From NCBI GenBank assembly GCA_938041505.1, contig CALITC010000001.1, forward strand, positions 1-64,000: DNA of 64,000 bases. The letters are read 5' to 3'. Shown one piece after another: positions 8,961 to 18,726 of this stretch. The position numbers were made by a program, and so were the translations under genes. This DNA comes from an uncultured Patescibacteria group bacterium. Its GTDB lineage: Bacteria > Patescibacteriota > JACMRA01. The notes under the pieces are model-generated. The model did no database searches, was not told where the DNA came from, and was given only the letters and a program-made list of their open reading frames with translations. Numbering within the stretch: position 1 is the first letter of the stretch; every line of letters begins with the position of its first letter.

Positions 8961-10277
8961 CTAAATAGACACAACTTCACCTTCAACAGTCTCCACATCA
9001 ATACGTACGAATTTTATAACCTTAAGCAAACCCCACATTACCCAGGTTGCAAATAAGGAAATAAAGCTTAAAACTGAGCGTAATATTAAACCTAAAACAA
9101 AGATTATCAAGGCCATTACAGCAGGGAAAATTGTGTCTTTGTTGATGAGAAAGTCAGTAGGTAAGAATGGGACTACACCTTCGATATCATTACTACTACC
9201 TTCGCTAATGTATGTATTCAAGCGGTATTGGTAGTACTGCCTGACTACTTCTTCGTATTTTTCTTGATTCAATACCTCATCTAGAGAGAACGTAGACTCA
9301 GGATAATCCTCGGCTAAATGTGTCGTCAATCTATTTTTACGTTCATTTAATACGGCATTACCACAGTCCCCATCCACACCGTTTTTAAACTGACAATCGA
9401 GCTCAATATCAACTTCTTCAGCACTCAATATTACCGGTTTCCCACCCTTGTAGTTGTATATTAAAAAGTCTTCAAAAGTATTTTCAATATTACCTTCTCC
9501 AAAAAGCTCATCATTGGTGATAAATGCTTTATTGAGGTTTACTGCGTTCAGTGACCTATCCTTACCCATTATAATTCCATCAAAAACAGCGCTATTCTCA
9601 AGAGCATTCTTGTTGATAAATTCAACTGTTCCAACATTAACTATACTATTAAATACACCTAAAGAAAGCGTTAAGAGAGTGATTGTAATTAGAAGGTTTG
9701 TAGCCTCAGATCCAATCTGATGAATTGAAAATAGCCTACTCCCTAATTGAGATTTTTCAACTTCGGTGTATGCGAGGTAATACAGAATTGCAACAATGGC
9801 TAGAGCACCCCAAGTAATAATTGAGGCTATTTGTCCGACAAAACTACTTGTCATCACAATAAGCAGCATGTGCCCTAATAAGCATAACCAGACATAGCTA
9901 CGATCTGCCACAATAAGGAAAAAAACTATTGTCGTACTTATATACAACAGGAAAAACAATATGCTTAAAATTGCTGGGACAGAGAATAAATTGATGCTAG
10001 CAAAAGCAACTAGCGCAAACGACACTAATGAGAGTATTAGAAAAATAATTGATTTCCTAAAGACTCTTTTTACACCACTTATTTGGTCTTGATCTTGATT
10101 AAAAATGGTGTTGAAAGAATTTATTTTGTGTACATTATTTCTGACTTCCGAATCTTCGTTGAATACTACCATTTTATGAGGTATTTTTTGAACCTTATCT
10201 TTAAATCCTGACAAAAAAGAGGCTTTTACACCTTTATTGTCCTTATCATCCCTTGTTTTTGCGAAGAATTTGCTCAT
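8961..10277 (-). CDS. Polytopic membrane protein, unknown function
   Basis: The protein has 438 residues. A basic cytoplasmic N-terminus (about 70 residues) is followed by two pairs of membrane helices around residues 73-123 and 127-172, another near 192-216, a soluble extracellular stretch of about 165 residues containing two cysteines, and two helices near 385-424. I see no known motif. It lies 33 nt downstream of rpsA on the same strand and is coupled to the small gene at 8724. Confidence 0.7.
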   Translation of the reverse strand: MSKFFAKTRDDKDNKGVKASFLSGFKDKVQKIPHKMVVFNEDSEVRNNVHKINSFNTIFNQDQDQISGVKRVFRKSIIFLILSLVSFALVAFASINLFSVPAILSILFFLLYISTTIVFFLIVADRSYVWLCLLGHMLLIVMTSSFVGQIASIITWGALAIVAILYYLAYTEVEKSQLGSRLFSIHQIGSEATNLLITITLLTLSLGVFNSIVNVGTVEFINKNALENSAVFDGIIMGKDRSLNAVNLNKAFITNDELFGEGNIENTFEDFLIYNYKGGKPVILSAEEVDIELDCQFKNGVDGDCGNAVLNERKNRLTTHLAEDYPESTFSLDEVLNQEKYEEVVRQYYQYRLNTYISEGSSNDIEGVVPFLPTDFLINKDTIFPAVMALIIFVLGLILRSVLSFISLFATWVMWGLLKVIKFVRIDVETVEGEVVSI

Positions 10278-10310
10278 ACCTGTAGTTTGTTATTTTCAGC
10301 ACTGAAAAAC

Positions 10311-11459
10311 TTACGCCTCTGTAGGCTCGTTAGACATATCTTGATGAATTTTCTGAGCAGTGTCAAAGTCCAACATTGTTAAATAAAGTTTTTCGTCAGC
10401 TTCAAGACTTAATACTGTGAATTCTTTTTCTTCTCCCAGCTTAAGAAGGTCATGAATCTGTGCTGCAGACTCAATCTCTTGGTCTATCATTTGAGAAACG
10501 TGGCACAAACCCTGTATATCGTCTTCGTTTACGATAATTGCTCCGTATGCGACAATTTTGCTAACTTTACCTTTAAATATGTTCCCTGGTTGATTAGCTT
10601 TTACAAACTCTATCCAAGGGTTAGGTAGTAATTGTTTGATAGAAAGATTAATTCTGTTGTCGCTATCAATCTCGACAATCTTAGCTTTAACTTTTTGGCC
10701 AATTTTATATTCGATGCGCGGATCTTCCACCTTTTTCCAGGCAATTTCAGAAATATGTACAAGCCCTTCTAGATCTTCATCGAAACGAATAAACACACCG
10801 AAGTCAACTGCACCCACAACTGTTCCATCTACAATACTACCTACTTCATACTTAGATAACTTCTCTTTAGCGAGTTCGTCTGAAACCGCTTTTTCTGAAG
10901 CAATAAGAGTATCGCCATCCTCATTAATTGAGAGGATTTTAACGGTGAAACTCTGACCAATGTATTTTTTCATTTGGTTAAGAAGGCTTTTGTCCTCGAC
11001 CCCTACTTGCTTAATTGCGTGAGTTGGTGACAAAAGAGACGCAGGTAAGAACCCATCAACCCCCATAATTCTAACCAAGAATCCACCACGGTTAGCATCT
11101 CTAATTTTGGCTTCCACAGTCTCCTGAGCTTCAAATATTCTTTTCACTTCGGACCAAATCTTGTCTCTACCGATTGCACGGAAACTTAATTCAACCATAT
11201 GCTTTTCGTTATCGAGGTCGACGACGATCGCTTCGACAGTCTCGCCTAACTTAATAGTAGCAAGGTATTCTTCGTTATACAGCTCTCTACCACGGACAAT
11301 TCCAAGTCCTACATTTTCAATATCAAGAATCACTTCATTCTTAGACATGTGAATTACTTTTCCTTGAATTGTATTTCCAAGGGTTACGGTGTTAATTTCG
11401 GTTACATGTTGCATTAGATCACCCATCGATGGTTGGGTTTGAGTTACATTAGAGGTCAT
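10311..11459 (-). CDS. rpsA: 30S ribosomal protein S1
   Basis: This is a 382-residue protein with four S1 (OB-fold) repeats. They start near GNTIQGKVIHMSKNEVIL, QETVEAKIRDANRGGFLV, VGSIVDGTVVGAVDFGVF and GNIFKGKVSKIVAYGAII, which is shorter than the six repeats of E. coli S1. S1 binds mRNA on the 30S subunit. A longer in-frame start at 11507 is excluded because the promoter lies at 11467-11495. The ATG at 11459 is only 7 nt after the -10 box, so the S1 mRNA itself should be leaderless. Confidence 0.92.
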   Translation of the reverse strand: MTSNVTQTQPSMGDLMQHVTEINTVTLGNTIQGKVIHMSKNEVILDIENVGLGIVRGRELYNEEYLATIKLGETVEAIVVDLDNEKHMVELSFRAIGRDKIWSEVKRIFEAQETVEAKIRDANRGGFLVRIMGVDGFLPASLLSPTHAIKQVGVEDKSLLNQMKKYIGQSFTVKILSINEDGDTLIASEKAVSDELAKEKLSKYEVGSIVDGTVVGAVDFGVFIRFDEDLEGLVHISEIAWKKVEDPRIEYKIGQKVKAKIVEIDSDNRINLSIKQLLPNPWIEFVKANQPGNIFKGKVSKIVAYGAIIVNEDDIQGLCHVSQMIDQEIESAAQIHDLLKLGEEKEFTVLSLEADEKLYLTMLDFDTAQKIHQDMSNEPTEA

Positions 11460-11466
11460 GATACTT

Positions 11467-11495
11467 TTTATACATATAAAACGACATTTTGTCAA
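11467..11495 (-). promoter_or_regulatory. rpsA promoter (leaderless type)
   Basis: On the minus strand TTGACA, 17 bp and TATAAA. The -10 ends 7 nt before the ATG at 11459, leaving essentially no 5' leader. Confidence 0.7.
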
Positions 11496-11569
11496 CGCTC
11501 GTTTCACATGATTTGTGATTCATACATAGCCGCTGTCAACCTAACCTTATAAGCCAAAGTGGTCTGAGA

Positions 11570-13603
11570 TTATTTAATTTCTCCTGCCTTACCATCGACC
11601 GTATAACTTTCGGCGGTAAAATCATCTATTCCAGTCACCAGAACATCTTCAAATAGATCTCTATTTTGGCGAGTTTCGTTGTTGATCTCCATTTCAAAAG
11701 TAATTGTTTTTTCCGGCTCGCTTATCCCTGTATAACTTGGAATATTTCCAGGCTTCCAAATAATCTCACCGTTGCTAGAGCTGTAGCTAATTTCATTGCT
11801 ACTAGAGCTTGGTAAAATACTATTTTCTTGCCAGATAGATGGTGGGAAGGTGGTTTTTGTTTTTAGGGTCACGTCGTTAACCTTATTTTGCCTATTTGTA
11901 AGCGTCCACGTCACCTTGAATCTTCGGAGGGCAGAATTACGATCACTATTAGGAATCTCCTCAATTTCTTGTCTTAGGTTGAGCTCTCCAGTGGCTTTGT
12001 AAAGATCCCCAGTAAACTGCACTACCTGTTGATTAGTGGCTTTTGCTTCAGCCTGAGGTTGCAAGGTGTATGTATTTTGACTCAAGTCACTTTTTGCAAA
12101 ATCATCACCTTCTTTGACTTGAGCTGTATATTGCAGGACTCCTTTGCTTTGGGGAGGGACTGTTTCTAACTCCGGCACCCCATTGGCACGCCAAACAATA
12201 CTACGGTTATTAATATCACCAACACTACCTCCAACATAAGCAAGAGTGGAGTAATCGAGGATGTCTGCTGGGTCTTCAACAGAGGCTATAACCTCTACGC
12301 TTTTGAGTGTTACCGTAGATCGATTTTGATACTCTACTTCGAAGGTTAGATCTTCACCCGGCTCAAAGGTCGATGTTGGGGTTTTGCCTCGAATACTGGT
12401 CGTCACTATCAATGGCTGAGATGTGATTGTTACATCACGAGTTTTTTGTGAGATTACTTTATATTCCCCAGCAGCATCTTTTACAGCGATCTCTACTCGG
12501 AATGTTTGCCTGACTCCATCAGCGCCTTGAAGAATACCATTCACTTTTAGGTTTTGCTTTTGAATTCTAGGGATAGAGGATACAAACCATACGTTGTTTC
12601 CATCATCTGGATCTGTCCGGATATCGCTAGAATTAGAAAGCTGAAGCTTTGAATCAAGATACTCAAAACCACCTCGATCAGGGTAAATCATACTTATTCG
12701 AACATCTTTAATTTCTTTGTCACTCAGGTTTTCGAATTCGACATCTATACTTACCTCCCCACCATTTTGTACGCTTTGATTAGAAGGAGTCATTACAATA
12801 GCAACTTGAGGAGATTTTATCAGGGTTGAAGCAGAATCTAATGTTTTTTGGATAATGTTTTCAGACCTTTGACTTGCTAAAGGTGCTGGTGTATAGCTCA
12901 CCGTACCAGTCATTACTGAGCTTTCTTCAATATTACCAATTAACACGCCTTCAATACGTATCAAACCCTCGCTTGACCCGCTTTCAATAGCTCCTAAACT
13001 TCCTAATGAGTATTCAGTACCTCTAACATTCAAAGGGTCTTCACCTAGTGATTGTGAAAACTTAAACGTGCGATCAAAATCTAACGTTACTGTAACATCA
13101 TTTATCGCAACACTATTGCGATTAAGCACCCTTACAACCCATAACCCTGAGCTACCAGAATTTACAACTTGAGGGGCTTCTATTCGGGCTTCAATATTAC
13201 TATAGTCAGCCGATAATGGGGCTTCTTGTGGACGTAATACAAACGCTGCCACTCCTGCCACTGCGATTGCCACAATTAGTATTAAGACCAACCACCATTT
13301 TTTGACCATAAAATCAGTTATTTTTTTAAGAAACGGTCTCTTATCCTGTTTTTTTGGTGTTGTTACATCCTGAGGCGCTGCTGGCTGATTAGGATTCGCA
13401 TAGTCATAATACCCCCCTTGTTGACTCGTGTTGTAGTCATAATACTGATTAGGGGTATCGTAGCTTTGAGAAGTGGCGGGGGTTTGCTGATAATTATTTT
13501 GCTGTGGTTGATTGGGCTGAGAATTATAATTGTTAACAGGGTTAGGCTTTCCTTGAGGTGGGGTTACGATTTTTGGTTGGTAGGAGTTGTTATTATCAGC
13601 CAT
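11570..13603 (-). CDS. One-helix surface protein with conserved-repeat (DUF11/CARDB-like) domains
   Basis: The protein has 677 residues. An N-terminal region of about 90 residues is rich in Pro, Gln, Asn and Tyr. A single membrane helix follows at about residues 103-126 (WWLVLILIVAIAVAGVAAFV). Beyond it come several beta-sandwich repeats, each with patterns such as NSGSSGLWVVRVLNRNSVA and FEPGEDLTFEVEYQNRSTVT, which are typical of CARDB/DUF11 domains. The repeats face outside, so it is probably a cell-surface structural or adhesive protein. No anchor or lipobox is seen. It lies downstream of the PEGA protein on the same strand. Confidence 0.7.
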   Translation of the reverse strand: MADNNNSYQPKIVTPPQGKPNPVNNYNSQPNQPQQNNYQQTPATSQSYDTPNQYYDYNTSQQGGYYDYANPNQPAAPQDVTTPKKQDKRPFLKKITDFMVKKWWLVLILIVAIAVAGVAAFVLRPQEAPLSADYSNIEARIEAPQVVNSGSSGLWVVRVLNRNSVAINDVTVTLDFDRTFKFSQSLGEDPLNVRGTEYSLGSLGAIESGSSEGLIRIEGVLIGNIEESSVMTGTVSYTPAPLASQRSENIIQKTLDSASTLIKSPQVAIVMTPSNQSVQNGGEVSIDVEFENLSDKEIKDVRISMIYPDRGGFEYLDSKLQLSNSSDIRTDPDDGNNVWFVSSIPRIQKQNLKVNGILQGADGVRQTFRVEIAVKDAAGEYKVISQKTRDVTITSQPLIVTTSIRGKTPTSTFEPGEDLTFEVEYQNRSTVTLKSVEVIASVEDPADILDYSTLAYVGGSVGDINNRSIVWRANGVPELETVPPQSKGVLQYTAQVKEGDDFAKSDLSQNTYTLQPQAEAKATNQQVVQFTGDLYKATGELNLRQEIEEIPNSDRNSALRRFKVTWTLTNRQNKVNDVTLKTKTTFPPSIWQENSILPSSSSNEISYSSSNGEIIWKPGNIPSYTGISEPEKTITFEMEINNETRQNRDLFEDVLVTGIDDFTAESYTVDGKAGEIK

Positions 13604-13692
13604 ATATTTCCGTTGATTATTCTAATTCATTCTGAAAAAATATTGAATTGTAGTCAAACTAAAGAGGTTGATAATCTAAGATTCTATAATGC

Positions 13693-15063
13693 TCAAAATC
13701 TCGCGGAGTTTTGATATTTAACAATCGAGCCACCTTCAAAACAAACTTGATTTTTTCCTTCTGTAAATTTTTGACACTGCGGATTAGAAAGCCACGTGTT
13801 TTTGGAGTGTTCTTTGATGTTATCCGACTTATTTGCTGGATTAACCCAAATCGTATTTACATTTTGATCATAGACAACCAACCTACCAAGATCTCCAGAA
13901 TAATATAACCTTGCTTTATCTGATACCCCGTCAAAATTTGCTAAATTTTTTTGGACATCAAACTCAAAATTATACATTTGAACATACCCTTCTTGATGCA
14001 TCCAAAAAACAGTATTATTTGAAGTGGTAAAATCCACTGCTTCATTTGTTAATAAATTAGAAATATTTGGCTCGGTGTCCTCCAAAAAATATAAACTGCT
14101 TCCAAGTCTGACTACAACACCCCGGTAAATATCAGCTACCTCGAACGTAGAATCTTCCCCAACAAGGCCACCTGTAGTGCTGTAGATGAAATTCTCATCA
14201 CTATCTAGAATGTTATCGTAGTTTACCCTATTTTTGTTTAGACGAATTATATTATCCTCTTTAGCTAGCCACACAGATTCAGATTGATGATTTGCATATA
14301 TGCCTAAGAAACCAGAGTCGAGAAAGCTGACCCTCTCATCTTGTGGTCGATATGTGTAAAGATTGTTATCTTGATCTAGAGCAAGGAATGTATTGTTGCT
14401 TACACGAGCAATATCATCTATACCAAGAATAGTATTGCTAAGATCTTCTAGATTCCATCTTAACGAAACACTATCTTTATACAAAGCAAATTTTTTATCT
14501 TCATTCCAAAAGAAATCTTGTCCTTCGAAGACCCATTTGTCTTCATTGGTTATGTCTTCTGGATTTAAATCAGTTGTTACGGAAATAGGTGCGCTCACAC
14601 TGTTTGTTGAATATGAATGCATGAATACATTATTATCTGAGTAGAAGAGAGCTCTACTCTCAGGTAAGAACGTTAAAAAATCAACTGATGAAGCAAACTC
14701 TTGAATACTACTTGCATTTGTTGGCAGTAGGATTATTTTATCCAAGTATGTGTTGGTGTTTTTATCTAGATCAGACCACACCGTAAAATTTTCATCAAGG
14801 TATCCATCCTTAGAAATTGAAATTTTTTTAGGTGAATCTGTGGATAATCTAATTTCAGTCGGCGTTGTGTATTTTTTTGCGTTTTGAATTTCAACATCAG
14901 CTCCTCTGGGTAGGGTTTGAATTTTTAGAAAAAGATTTTTAGAAAGAGTTTGATTTTGCCAATCAAAATTGTACCCCAAAGAATAAATAACTATAAACGG
15001 AGTAATGAGAATAAAAAAAATCGCGTAAAATCGGAAGAAAGTTTGCCGTGTCGCTATGTTCAT
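13693..15063 (-). CDS. PEGA-domain surface protein
   Basis: The protein has 456 residues. One membrane helix lies at residues 9-29. A PEGA domain follows at about 50-115 (TLPRGADVEIQNAKKYTTPTE, then a KISISKDGYLDE strand). The remaining 340 residues show repeated short beta patterns like a propeller. PEGA domains occur in surface proteins. The function is unknown. The gene ends 90 nt before the CARDB-like gene and begins upstream of tRNA-Tyr on the other strand. Confidence 0.65.
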   Translation of the reverse strand: MNIATRQTFFRFYAIFFILITPFIVIYSLGYNFDWQNQTLSKNLFLKIQTLPRGADVEIQNAKKYTTPTEIRLSTDSPKKISISKDGYLDENFTVWSDLDKNTNTYLDKIILLPTNASSIQEFASSVDFLTFLPESRALFYSDNNVFMHSYSTNSVSAPISVTTDLNPEDITNEDKWVFEGQDFFWNEDKKFALYKDSVSLRWNLEDLSNTILGIDDIARVSNNTFLALDQDNNLYTYRPQDERVSFLDSGFLGIYANHQSESVWLAKEDNIIRLNKNRVNYDNILDSDENFIYSTTGGLVGEDSTFEVADIYRGVVVRLGSSLYFLEDTEPNISNLLTNEAVDFTTSNNTVFWMHQEGYVQMYNFEFDVQKNLANFDGVSDKARLYYSGDLGRLVVYDQNVNTIWVNPANKSDNIKEHSKNTWLSNPQCQKFTEGKNQVCFEGGSIVKYQNSARF

Positions 15064-15165
15064 AGATTCTATTACTTAGTACACAATTTAGTAAAATTTT
15101 TATGTTTGGTCAAGCTTACCTTATCCTACCTTACATACACTAAGATATGGAGTTCAAAATATAAC

Positions 15166-15194
15166 TTGACAGGAAATAGGTTTTTGGTTACTTT
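15166..15194 (+). promoter_or_regulatory. Promoter of tRNA-Tyr/tRNA-Gly
   Basis: TTGACA at 15166-15171, 17 bp, then TACTTT at 15189-15194. The predicted start is about 20 nt before tRNA-Tyr. Confidence 0.55.
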
Positions 15195-15222
15195 AGCTTT
15201 AGTATATAACACCTATATATTA

Positions 15223-15309
15223 CCGGAGTTGGCCGAGCGGTCAATGGCAACAGACTGTAAATCTGTCGGGTTTATCCCTACCCAGGTTCAAATCCTGGAC
15301 TCCGGACCA
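15223..15309 (+). tRNA. tRNA-Tyr (GTA)
   Basis: The acceptor stem CCGGAGT pairs with ACTCCGG, and CCA is encoded at 15307-15309. The anticodon GTA is at 15257-15259 in the loop CTGTAAA. A long variable arm is present, as expected for bacterial tRNA-Tyr. No intact three-tier hairpin follows this tRNA. The 240 nt to tRNA-Gly hold a 7-bp hairpin (ACTTGAA/TTCAAGT near 15378-15397) and an AAAAGCTTGAC stretch at 15347-15357 that might be a relic of the hairpin family. Confidence 0.95.
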
Positions 15310-15549
15310 GTAAAAAGATTTTCGTTATATGTCGACTGATAGCTCTAAAAGCTTGACGTTGGCTAACATTGCACTGGACTTGAATTCGTTTCAAGTTGGG
15401 GAAACTTTAGCGCTCTACATGCTATTGCTTACCTTACTAAATGGCGGTAGAATGGCTAATTGATTTATCAAGGACTAAACTACAACTGACTCACTATGTG
15501 TGAGTACGCTTGATAATAATTAGTAATAAGTTTCCCTATCTTTTTTTAA

Positions 15550-15624
15550 GCGGGTATCGTATAATGGTTAATACTTCAGTTTTCCAAACTGAAAATCAGG
15601 GTTCGATTCCCTGTACCCGCTCCA
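15550..15624 (+). tRNA. tRNA-Gly (TCC)
   Basis: The acceptor stem GCGGGTA pairs with TACCCGC, the discriminator is T, and CCA is encoded at 15622-15624. The anticodon TCC is at 15583-15585 on a TCAGT/ACTGA stem. It is followed after 6 nt by a three-tier hairpin. Confidence 0.95.
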
Positions 15625-15630
15625 TCAGTT

Positions 15631-15692
15631 TAAAAATTTACATAATTTTGTTTCGAGCTTACAGCTCAAAAGCAGCATTATTTCAGTTTTTA
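15631..15692 (+). repeat. tRNA-trailing three-tier hairpin, copy A
   Basis: It begins 6 nt after the CCA of tRNA-Gly. Stem 1 is TAAAAATT/AGTTTTTA (8 bp with one G-T), then a 3x3 loop TAC/TTC, stem 2 ATAAT/ATTAT (5 bp), a 4x5 loop TTTG/GCAGC and apical stem TTTCGAGCT/AGCTCAAAA (one mismatch) with loop TAC. The geometry is identical to copies at 26269, 41514 and 42442. Confidence 0.75.
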
Positions 15693-15939
15693 TACACTTG
15701 ATATTTTTCAAGAGATAAATATTGCTTGTTTTGTAACCCGTTGAGTTATTAATCACTCCATCTTCCCAACTTTTTCTCAATTTTCTTATAATAGACTGGA
15801 CATTTTTTATTTCTCTTATAACTAGGGCTACACCTTCTATTTAACTTATATGATAGCATTCTTTTAATAAAAGTCGTATAAAGCTACATTAATTACGAAT
15901 GAAGATGAAAATTATTACCACATCAGGTTCTTGTACTCC
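15693..15939 (+). other. Intergenic stretch, nothing recognised
   Basis: About 250 nt of AT-rich DNA between the tRNA-Gly hairpin and the grpE promoter. I see no ORF with a ribosome site, no strong hairpin and no CIRCE-type repeat. Confidence 0.5.
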
Positions 15940-15968
15940 TTTACAATATTTTGTTTTTTTATTATAAA
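15940..15968 (+). promoter_or_regulatory. grpE promoter
   Basis: TTTACA at 15940-15945, 17 bp, TATAAA at 15963-15968. The leader before the ATG at 15995 is about 20 nt. Confidence 0.6.
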
Positions 15969-15994
15969 AGATCTATAGTTAACATACAAAGTTT

Positions 15995-16789
15995 ATGGCC
16001 AAGTCAAGTAGCAAAAATGATTACAACAAGAATTTTCAGAAGAAGCAAGCACAACGCCTCAGCAAATTGAAACGCTCCTCTAAGAGTGACAAAAATAAAG
16101 CCAATCGCAAGCGTTCTTCAGCCACAGCTCAATTAAATCAAGAGGTGGCCTCGTTAAGAAATAAGCTTGGTGTTTACGAAAACATTATTGGAGAACTAAG
16201 AGCAAAAGTTCTCGACTACGAATCTGTAGAGCAGAAACAACCAATTGAAACTCTTGCTTCCGAAACCCCTTCACCTACCACTGAAGATGGTGAAAGTGCT
16301 GCCACTAAACCACAGCTAGACGCTTTGGAGATTCAACTGAGATCTATGGAGCAATCAGTCAGCGACTGGCAAAACAAAGCTGTAAGACTCTCAGCAGATT
16401 TGCAAAATGTTCAAAAGCAAAATGAGCTTGATATTCTTCAAGCTAAAAAAAATTCCAAAAAGAATACAATAATGTCGATAATGGCATTTTTGAATACGCT
16501 TAATATCTCTTTCAATTACATCCCAGAAACTACTGATGAGAAAGTTATTAGCTTCATCCAAACTCTCAAGAGTTCATATGAGCAAGTTATTGGCGAGTTG
16601 AGATTATTAGGAATAGACATTCTTGTGGTTAATCCAGGAGATCAGTTTGACCCAGCATTTATGAATATTCTTAACACTCAAGTATCAGAAGAAGGTGGTG
16701 AGATTCTCAACGAAGTAGTTCAAGTTGTTGGTTTAGGTCTTAAAATCGATGCCCAGCTTATCCAGGCTGCCTCAGTAATTATAAAATAA
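15995..16789 (+). CDS. grpE: Nucleotide exchange factor GrpE
   Basis: GrpE releases ADP from DnaK. The 264-residue protein has a highly basic N-terminal tail (about 45 residues), a long coiled coil (to about residue 150), a helical part and the C-terminal beta-wing domain. The wing region LLGIDILVVNPGDQFDPAFMN and the ending IQAASVIIK match the GrpE pattern '..G.dpFDPn.Hea..' and '.RpA.V.V.K'. It is longer than the usual 190 residues because of the basic tail. It stands alone; dnaK and dnaJ are not in the window. Confidence 0.85.
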   Translation: MAKSSSKNDYNKNFQKKQAQRLSKLKRSSKSDKNKANRKRSSATAQLNQEVASLRNKLGVYENIIGELRAKVLDYESVEQKQPIETLASETPSPTTEDGESAATKPQLDALEIQLRSMEQSVSDWQNKAVRLSADLQNVQKQNELDILQAKKNSKKNTIMSIMAFLNTLNISFNYIPETTDEKVISFIQTLKSSYEQVIGELRLLGIDILVVNPGDQFDPAFMNILNTQVSEEGGEILNEVVQVVGLGLKIDAQLIQAASVIIK

Positions 16790-16819
16790 TATAGGGAGTT
16801 AAAAAAGTGTTAAAAAATA

Positions 16820-16844
16820 TTCCCGAAAGCGGGTTTATTTTTTT
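16820..16844 (+). terminator. Terminator after grpE
   Basis: A short GC hairpin CCCG-AAAG-CGGG at 16822-16833 is followed by TTTATTTTTTT. The upstream A-run lets it also serve the convergent gene, whose stop codon lies inside it. Confidence 0.65.
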
Positions 16845-17524
16845 ACAATACTAGAAAGCGATCCTACAAATATACCAGAATTATCTTCGCTATACACGCC
16901 AGTGAAAATATATTCGTTATTCAGCTCAAGAGAGTCGTCAGTAAAATTCGGTAGATTGAATAGATTGAGAATTGTGCCCGCTCTGCAATACAATCCTTCT
17001 CTGCCACAATTAGATAATTCAACTGTGTAATTAAGTCCATTAATGGCAGTAATTCTTCCTGAGAATTGGTTATTATTGAGAGCTACTGGTTGGGCTACTT
17101 CTTCTTTAGGAGGCTCAGCTTCTTCAATTGTTGGTTCTGGCTCTGGAGCAGGTTCTTCTACTTTTGCAGGCTCAGGTTCTACTTTTGCGGGTTCTTCAAT
17201 CTCAGCTTGTTCTAGGTCACTTGTTTTATCAGTTTCTTCTATATCTAGAGCTGCTTGATCTTCATCTGTGTTAGGTTGGAAGGTACCCGTTGGTACAATT
17301 GCGTTGTCATTGTCGGTAGTCGAATTTGAGACCGCTTCGTCATCATCGGTGTCTTTTTTTACTTTGTAGTTCGAAGTTAATGATGAACTAGTTTCACTTG
17401 CACTACTACTCGAATTACCTGAGTTATTAAAGCTTTGATTTAGTAAAAAGACACCACCTAGAATAAGCAAAATTGCCAATACTGCAATCACTAGGCTGAT
17501 ACGATTAGAGTTATTTTTAGTCAT
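16835..17524 (-). CDS. One-helix membrane protein with Pro/Glu linker
   Basis: The protein has 229 residues with a membrane helix at about 10-30. A Ser/Asp-rich linker is followed by a Pro-Glu-Ala-rich spacer (PAKVEEPAPEPEPTIEEAEP) near residues 105-145. The C-terminal domain of about 80 residues holds two cysteines (SNCGREGLYCRAGT) that could form a disulfide outside the cell. I do not recognise the domain. It is located between grpE and lgt. Confidence 0.6.
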   Translation of the reverse strand: MTKNNSNRISLVIAVLAILLILGGVFLLNQSFNNSGNSSSSASETSSSLTSNYKVKKDTDDDEAVSNSTTDNDNAIVPTGTFQPNTDEDQAALDIEETDKTSDLEQAEIEEPAKVEPEPAKVEEPAPEPEPTIEEAEPPKEEVAQPVALNNNQFSGRITAINGLNYTVELSNCGREGLYCRAGTILNLFNLPNFTDDSLELNNEYIFTGVYSEDNSGIFVGSLSSIVKK

Positions 17525-17628
17525 AATGGATTATATAAATTATATCGTAAGGATAAAGAATGTCTTATATTTTGTAAAGTATATCCTTTTTCTTATTTGC
17601 ATCGTAAAAACTCTAAACCCCTTCAATT

Positions 17629-18723
17629 CTAATTAAAAAAACTCTTTTGGTGTTTTTTTGTTTTAAGCTCGACCATTGTTTTTTTGAGGTAAATAACCTT
17701 ACTTCTTTTGCTATATAAAAACATTCCCACACCAATCAGAATCAATGCCGCTAGCTGAGAAACTAGTATCCTATCAATAGTGATGTTAGAGATACTAAAT
17801 TGCCATGAATCTGGGATTGCAACGAATAAGGCATCAATTCTGAAAAACTCTGTGAAGAAGCGTATTGTACCGTAACCAAAACAGTAGAAAGCAAAGACAA
17901 TTCCGGATCTTTTTTTTGTAAGGTCATCATAGTGCCACATTAATATTATCAGAAGAATAATATTGGGTATGATTTCGTATAAAAAAGTAGGGTGGAAGAA
18001 TTTCTGATTAATACTTTGGTAAAAATTAACATTGTCTGGCACAAACATTTTCCAAAAAACTGACGTTGGACCCCCGTAAGCTTCATAATTAAAAAAGTTT
18101 CCAAAACGACCAAAAACCTGCCCTATTAGTAGTGGCAGTGTGAGGATATCTAGAAACTCATAATATGAAAACTTGAACCTCCTGCAATACATGTACAAAT
18201 ATGCAAGGCATGACAGCAGCATCCCGAAAAATGACAGACCCCCCTGCTGAATCGAAGCCGCTTGTTCCCAGAAATTAAATTTTAATAAATCTAGCAAAGC
18301 GTTGTCACTCTGCCCTTGCAAATCAAAGGCCTCTAGATTAAAAATTACAAAAAAAGCCCTTGCTCCAATAAGTCCAAAGATTACCATACCTATTAATAGG
18401 CGGTCTATAACAGTAGCAGCCACAAAGTGCTTTCGGGCTAAATGCAGAGCTAGTGAGTATCCCGCAATAAGACCTGTAAGAATACTCAGGGCATAAAAAC
18501 GGATACTAACAACACCGTTAAATATCGAATTAGTACTTGGATCGGGCTCGAAAATGGTGATCGAAAATCCTTGTTTCAGGACCCAATTTCCTGCAAAAAC
18601 TTGCTGAAGTGGATAGAATAACAACACAGCAAGAGAGGCAAAAATAATCGTAATTATAATTGATAGCTTTTGATGCTGACTTAGCTGAGGATACCGCATA
18701 AATTTTGATAGTCGAAGTAGCAT
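17629..18723 (-). CDS. lgt: Prolipoprotein diacylglyceryl transferase
   Basis: Lgt attaches diacylglycerol to the lipobox cysteine of prolipoproteins at the plasma membrane. The 364-residue polytopic protein has the signatures QGGLSFFGML, GQVFGRFGNFFNYEAYG (catalytic GxxGNFxN region) and HPTFLYE. It carries about 40 extra residues at the N-terminus, including a membrane segment. The gene is 3 nt downstream of the LPSTG surface-protein gene, so the two are one operon. An lspA-like gene is divergent 2 kb away, together giving the lipoprotein pathway. Confidence 0.93.
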   Translation of the reverse strand: MLLRLSKFMRYPQLSQHQKLSIIITIIFASLAVLLFYPLQQVFAGNWVLKQGFSITIFEPDPSTNSIFNGVVSIRFYALSILTGLIAGYSLALHLARKHFVAATVIDRLLIGMVIFGLIGARAFFVIFNLEAFDLQGQSDNALLDLLKFNFWEQAASIQQGGLSFFGMLLSCLAYLYMYCRRFKFSYYEFLDILTLPLLIGQVFGRFGNFFNYEAYGGPTSVFWKMFVPDNVNFYQSINQKFFHPTFLYEIIPNIILLIILMWHYDDLTKKRSGIVFAFYCFGYGTIRFFTEFFRIDALFVAIPDSWQFSISNITIDRILVSQLAALILIGVGMFLYSKRSKVIYLKKTMVELKTKKHQKSFFN

Positions 18724-18726
18724 AGT

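Noticed and set aside
15631-15692. Three-tier hairpins as intrinsic terminators
   Set aside because: The apical stem has TTTT on the 5' side and AAAA on the 3' side, and no T-run follows the outer stem.
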